Shown piece by piece: positions 63,274 to 64,000 of a stretch of 64,000 bases of DNA. The notes beneath the pieces were generated by a model. It ran no database searches, was not told where the DNA came from, and saw nothing but the letters and a program-made list of their open reading frames with translations. Made by a program: the position numbers and the translations under genes. How positions within the stretch are numbered: position 1 is the stretch's first letter; every line of letters starts with the position of its first letter. This stretch comes from Verrucomicrobiales bacterium (lineage in GTDB: Bacteria; Verrucomicrobiota; Verrucomicrobiia; Verrucomicrobiales; DEV007), in the NCBI GenBank assembly GCA_002698785.1, contig PAAG01000051.1, positions 186,001-250,000 of the forward strand, given 5' to 3'.

Positions 63274-64000
63274 ATGAACGTATCAGAACTTGAAATTCGT
63301 CGTGCCTGCGAGGCTCCGACGGACGCGCTCAGCTTCGCAAGCCGAAGCAATATTCGAAGCGCACAACCAGAACTCTCTGTTGAGGAAATTCTAACAGAGA
63401 TACAACGAGCAGCCGATCTGCCGCTCGAAGAAAGCACTACGCTTCCCGCACAAGCCTATACCTCTCCCGACTTTTTCGATTGGGAAGTGGAGAATATCTT
63501 CCGCAAGGAATGGCTCGCCTTATGTCATGTCTCGCAAATCCCAAATGTCGGGGATTTCCTGAACATCGATCTTCTCGGAGAGCCGCTGATTGTGATCCGC
63601 GACAAATCCAATGAGATCCAGGTGCTCTCTCGAGTATGCCCCCACCGGGGAATGGACATCATGCCTCCCGGTTTTGGCTATGATGGGCACTGCCCGGCAC
63701 AAGCAAAGGAAGGGCAGTCCAATTGCGGAAATACCAGATTGCTTTTGTGCCCCTACCATTCCTGGACTTTCGAACTCGATGGCAAGGTGAAGGCCTGTGC
63801 CGAGATGCAGGAAGCCAAAGGATTCAATCGAGATGAGTGGGGACTGAAAACGTTTCGGAGTGAAATCTGGAACGGCTTTGTCTTTATCAATTTCTCGGAG
63901 GATGCTCCTCAATCTGTCGCGGAACAGTATGAAGGGCTCGGGAAACATCTCGAACCTTGGAACCTCGGAGACATGGAACTCGTGTTTGCCCAGGAATGGG
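63274..64000 (+). CDS. Rieske non-heme iron oxygenase, alpha subunit (3' truncated by window edge)
   Basis: The 242 codons visible start at ATG 63274 and run open to the window end. An N-terminal extension of about 60 residues precedes the Rieske domain. The [2Fe-2S] ligands are Cys122 and His124 (C-P-H-R-G) and Cys159 and His162 (C-P-Y-H-S-W). The gap between the pairs is 34 residues instead of the usual 15-17, with extra cysteines at 140 and 151. The catalytic mononuclear iron domain would lie beyond the window. Such enzymes hydroxylate or demethylate aromatics and quaternary amines. With the transporter and creatininase-family genes, an N-methyl or N-heterocyclic substrate is plausible. 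Confidence 0.88.
   Translation, partial: MNVSELEIRRACEAPTDALSFASRSNIRSAQPELSVEEILTEIQRAADLPLEESTTLPAQAYTSPDFFDWEVENIFRKEWLALCHVSQIPNVGDFLNIDLLGEPLIVIRDKSNEIQVLSRVCPHRGMDIMPPGFGYDGHCPAQAKEGQSNCGNTRLLLCPYHSWTFELDGKVKACAEMQEAKGFNRDEWGLKTFRSEIWNGFVFINFSEDAPQSVAEQYEGLGKHLEPWNLGDMELVFAQEW

Noticed and set aside
1-64000. CRISPR arrays, tRNA genes, rRNA genes, prophage or insertion sequences
   Set aside because: No regularly spaced repeats, cloverleaf sequences, rRNA stretches, transposase, integrase or phage structural genes were recognised in the frames or spacers.

Overview
The window is a gene-dense stretch of a Gram-negative bacterial chromosome with about 56 protein genes, one RNA gene, short spacers, and no tRNA, rRNA, insertion sequence or CRISPR array that I can see. 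Two membranes are implied by lspA, lgt, a LolC/E-type permease, an LpxL-type acyltransferase and many lipoproteins. A UvrA made of two fused copies (four ATPase modules), a type I sulfatase, an alginate lyase and a GbsR-type regulator suggest the PVC superphylum, most likely a marine Verrucomicrobiota. That placement is inference from gene content.

Layout. Bases 1-5145: end of a helical-repeat protein, a lipoprotein, nagZ, an exported alginate lyase and zwf. Bases 5215-8966: a minus-strand unit of desaturase, YqjF-like protein, epimerase and DCC-family protein, with a GbsR/MarR regulator gene upstream; the same operator-like palindrome sits 8 bases before the start codons of both the regulator and the first structural gene. 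Bases 9058-15642: a coiled-coil membrane protein, a HAD phosphatase, a lone RelE-fold protein, accB-accC, a doubly anchored TAXI receptor, a NicO-like transporter behind an 18-bp palindrome, and a MIF-like tautomerase. Bases 15679-24256: alaS, transaldolase, a lone ABC ATPase, small membrane proteins, an M42 peptidase, a 216-bp inverted-repeat element and an LpxL-type acyltransferase.

Bases 24342-35018: trkA-trkH-recG, then on the minus strand an exported Lon-type protease domain, an Lhr-like helicase, a sirtuin and adenylate kinase. Bases 35096-45193: LolC/E-like permease, GYF_2-RDD protein, GH57 branching enzyme, DEDD exonuclease and the fused uvrA. Bases 45206-53454: a Lys/Glu/Ala-repeat lipoprotein, leuC, SRP RNA, trpB, an L,D-transpeptidase, rpsT, a sulfatase coupled to a small Cys-containing secreted protein, and a lipoprotein FKBP. 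Bases 53513-58483: a Cys-less rhodanese, lspA, ileS and lgt.

Bases 58484 to the end form the most interesting region: ABC uptake system (binding protein, permease with a large extracytoplasmic insert, ATPase), a creatininase-family amidohydrolase and the start of a Rieske oxygenase. Two sites matching the sigma-54 (-24/-12) pattern, sharing 17 of 21 bases, lie in front of the binding-protein gene and the Rieske gene. This suggests a nitrogen-regulated uptake and breakdown module for an N-containing compound; the substrate cannot be read from sequence.
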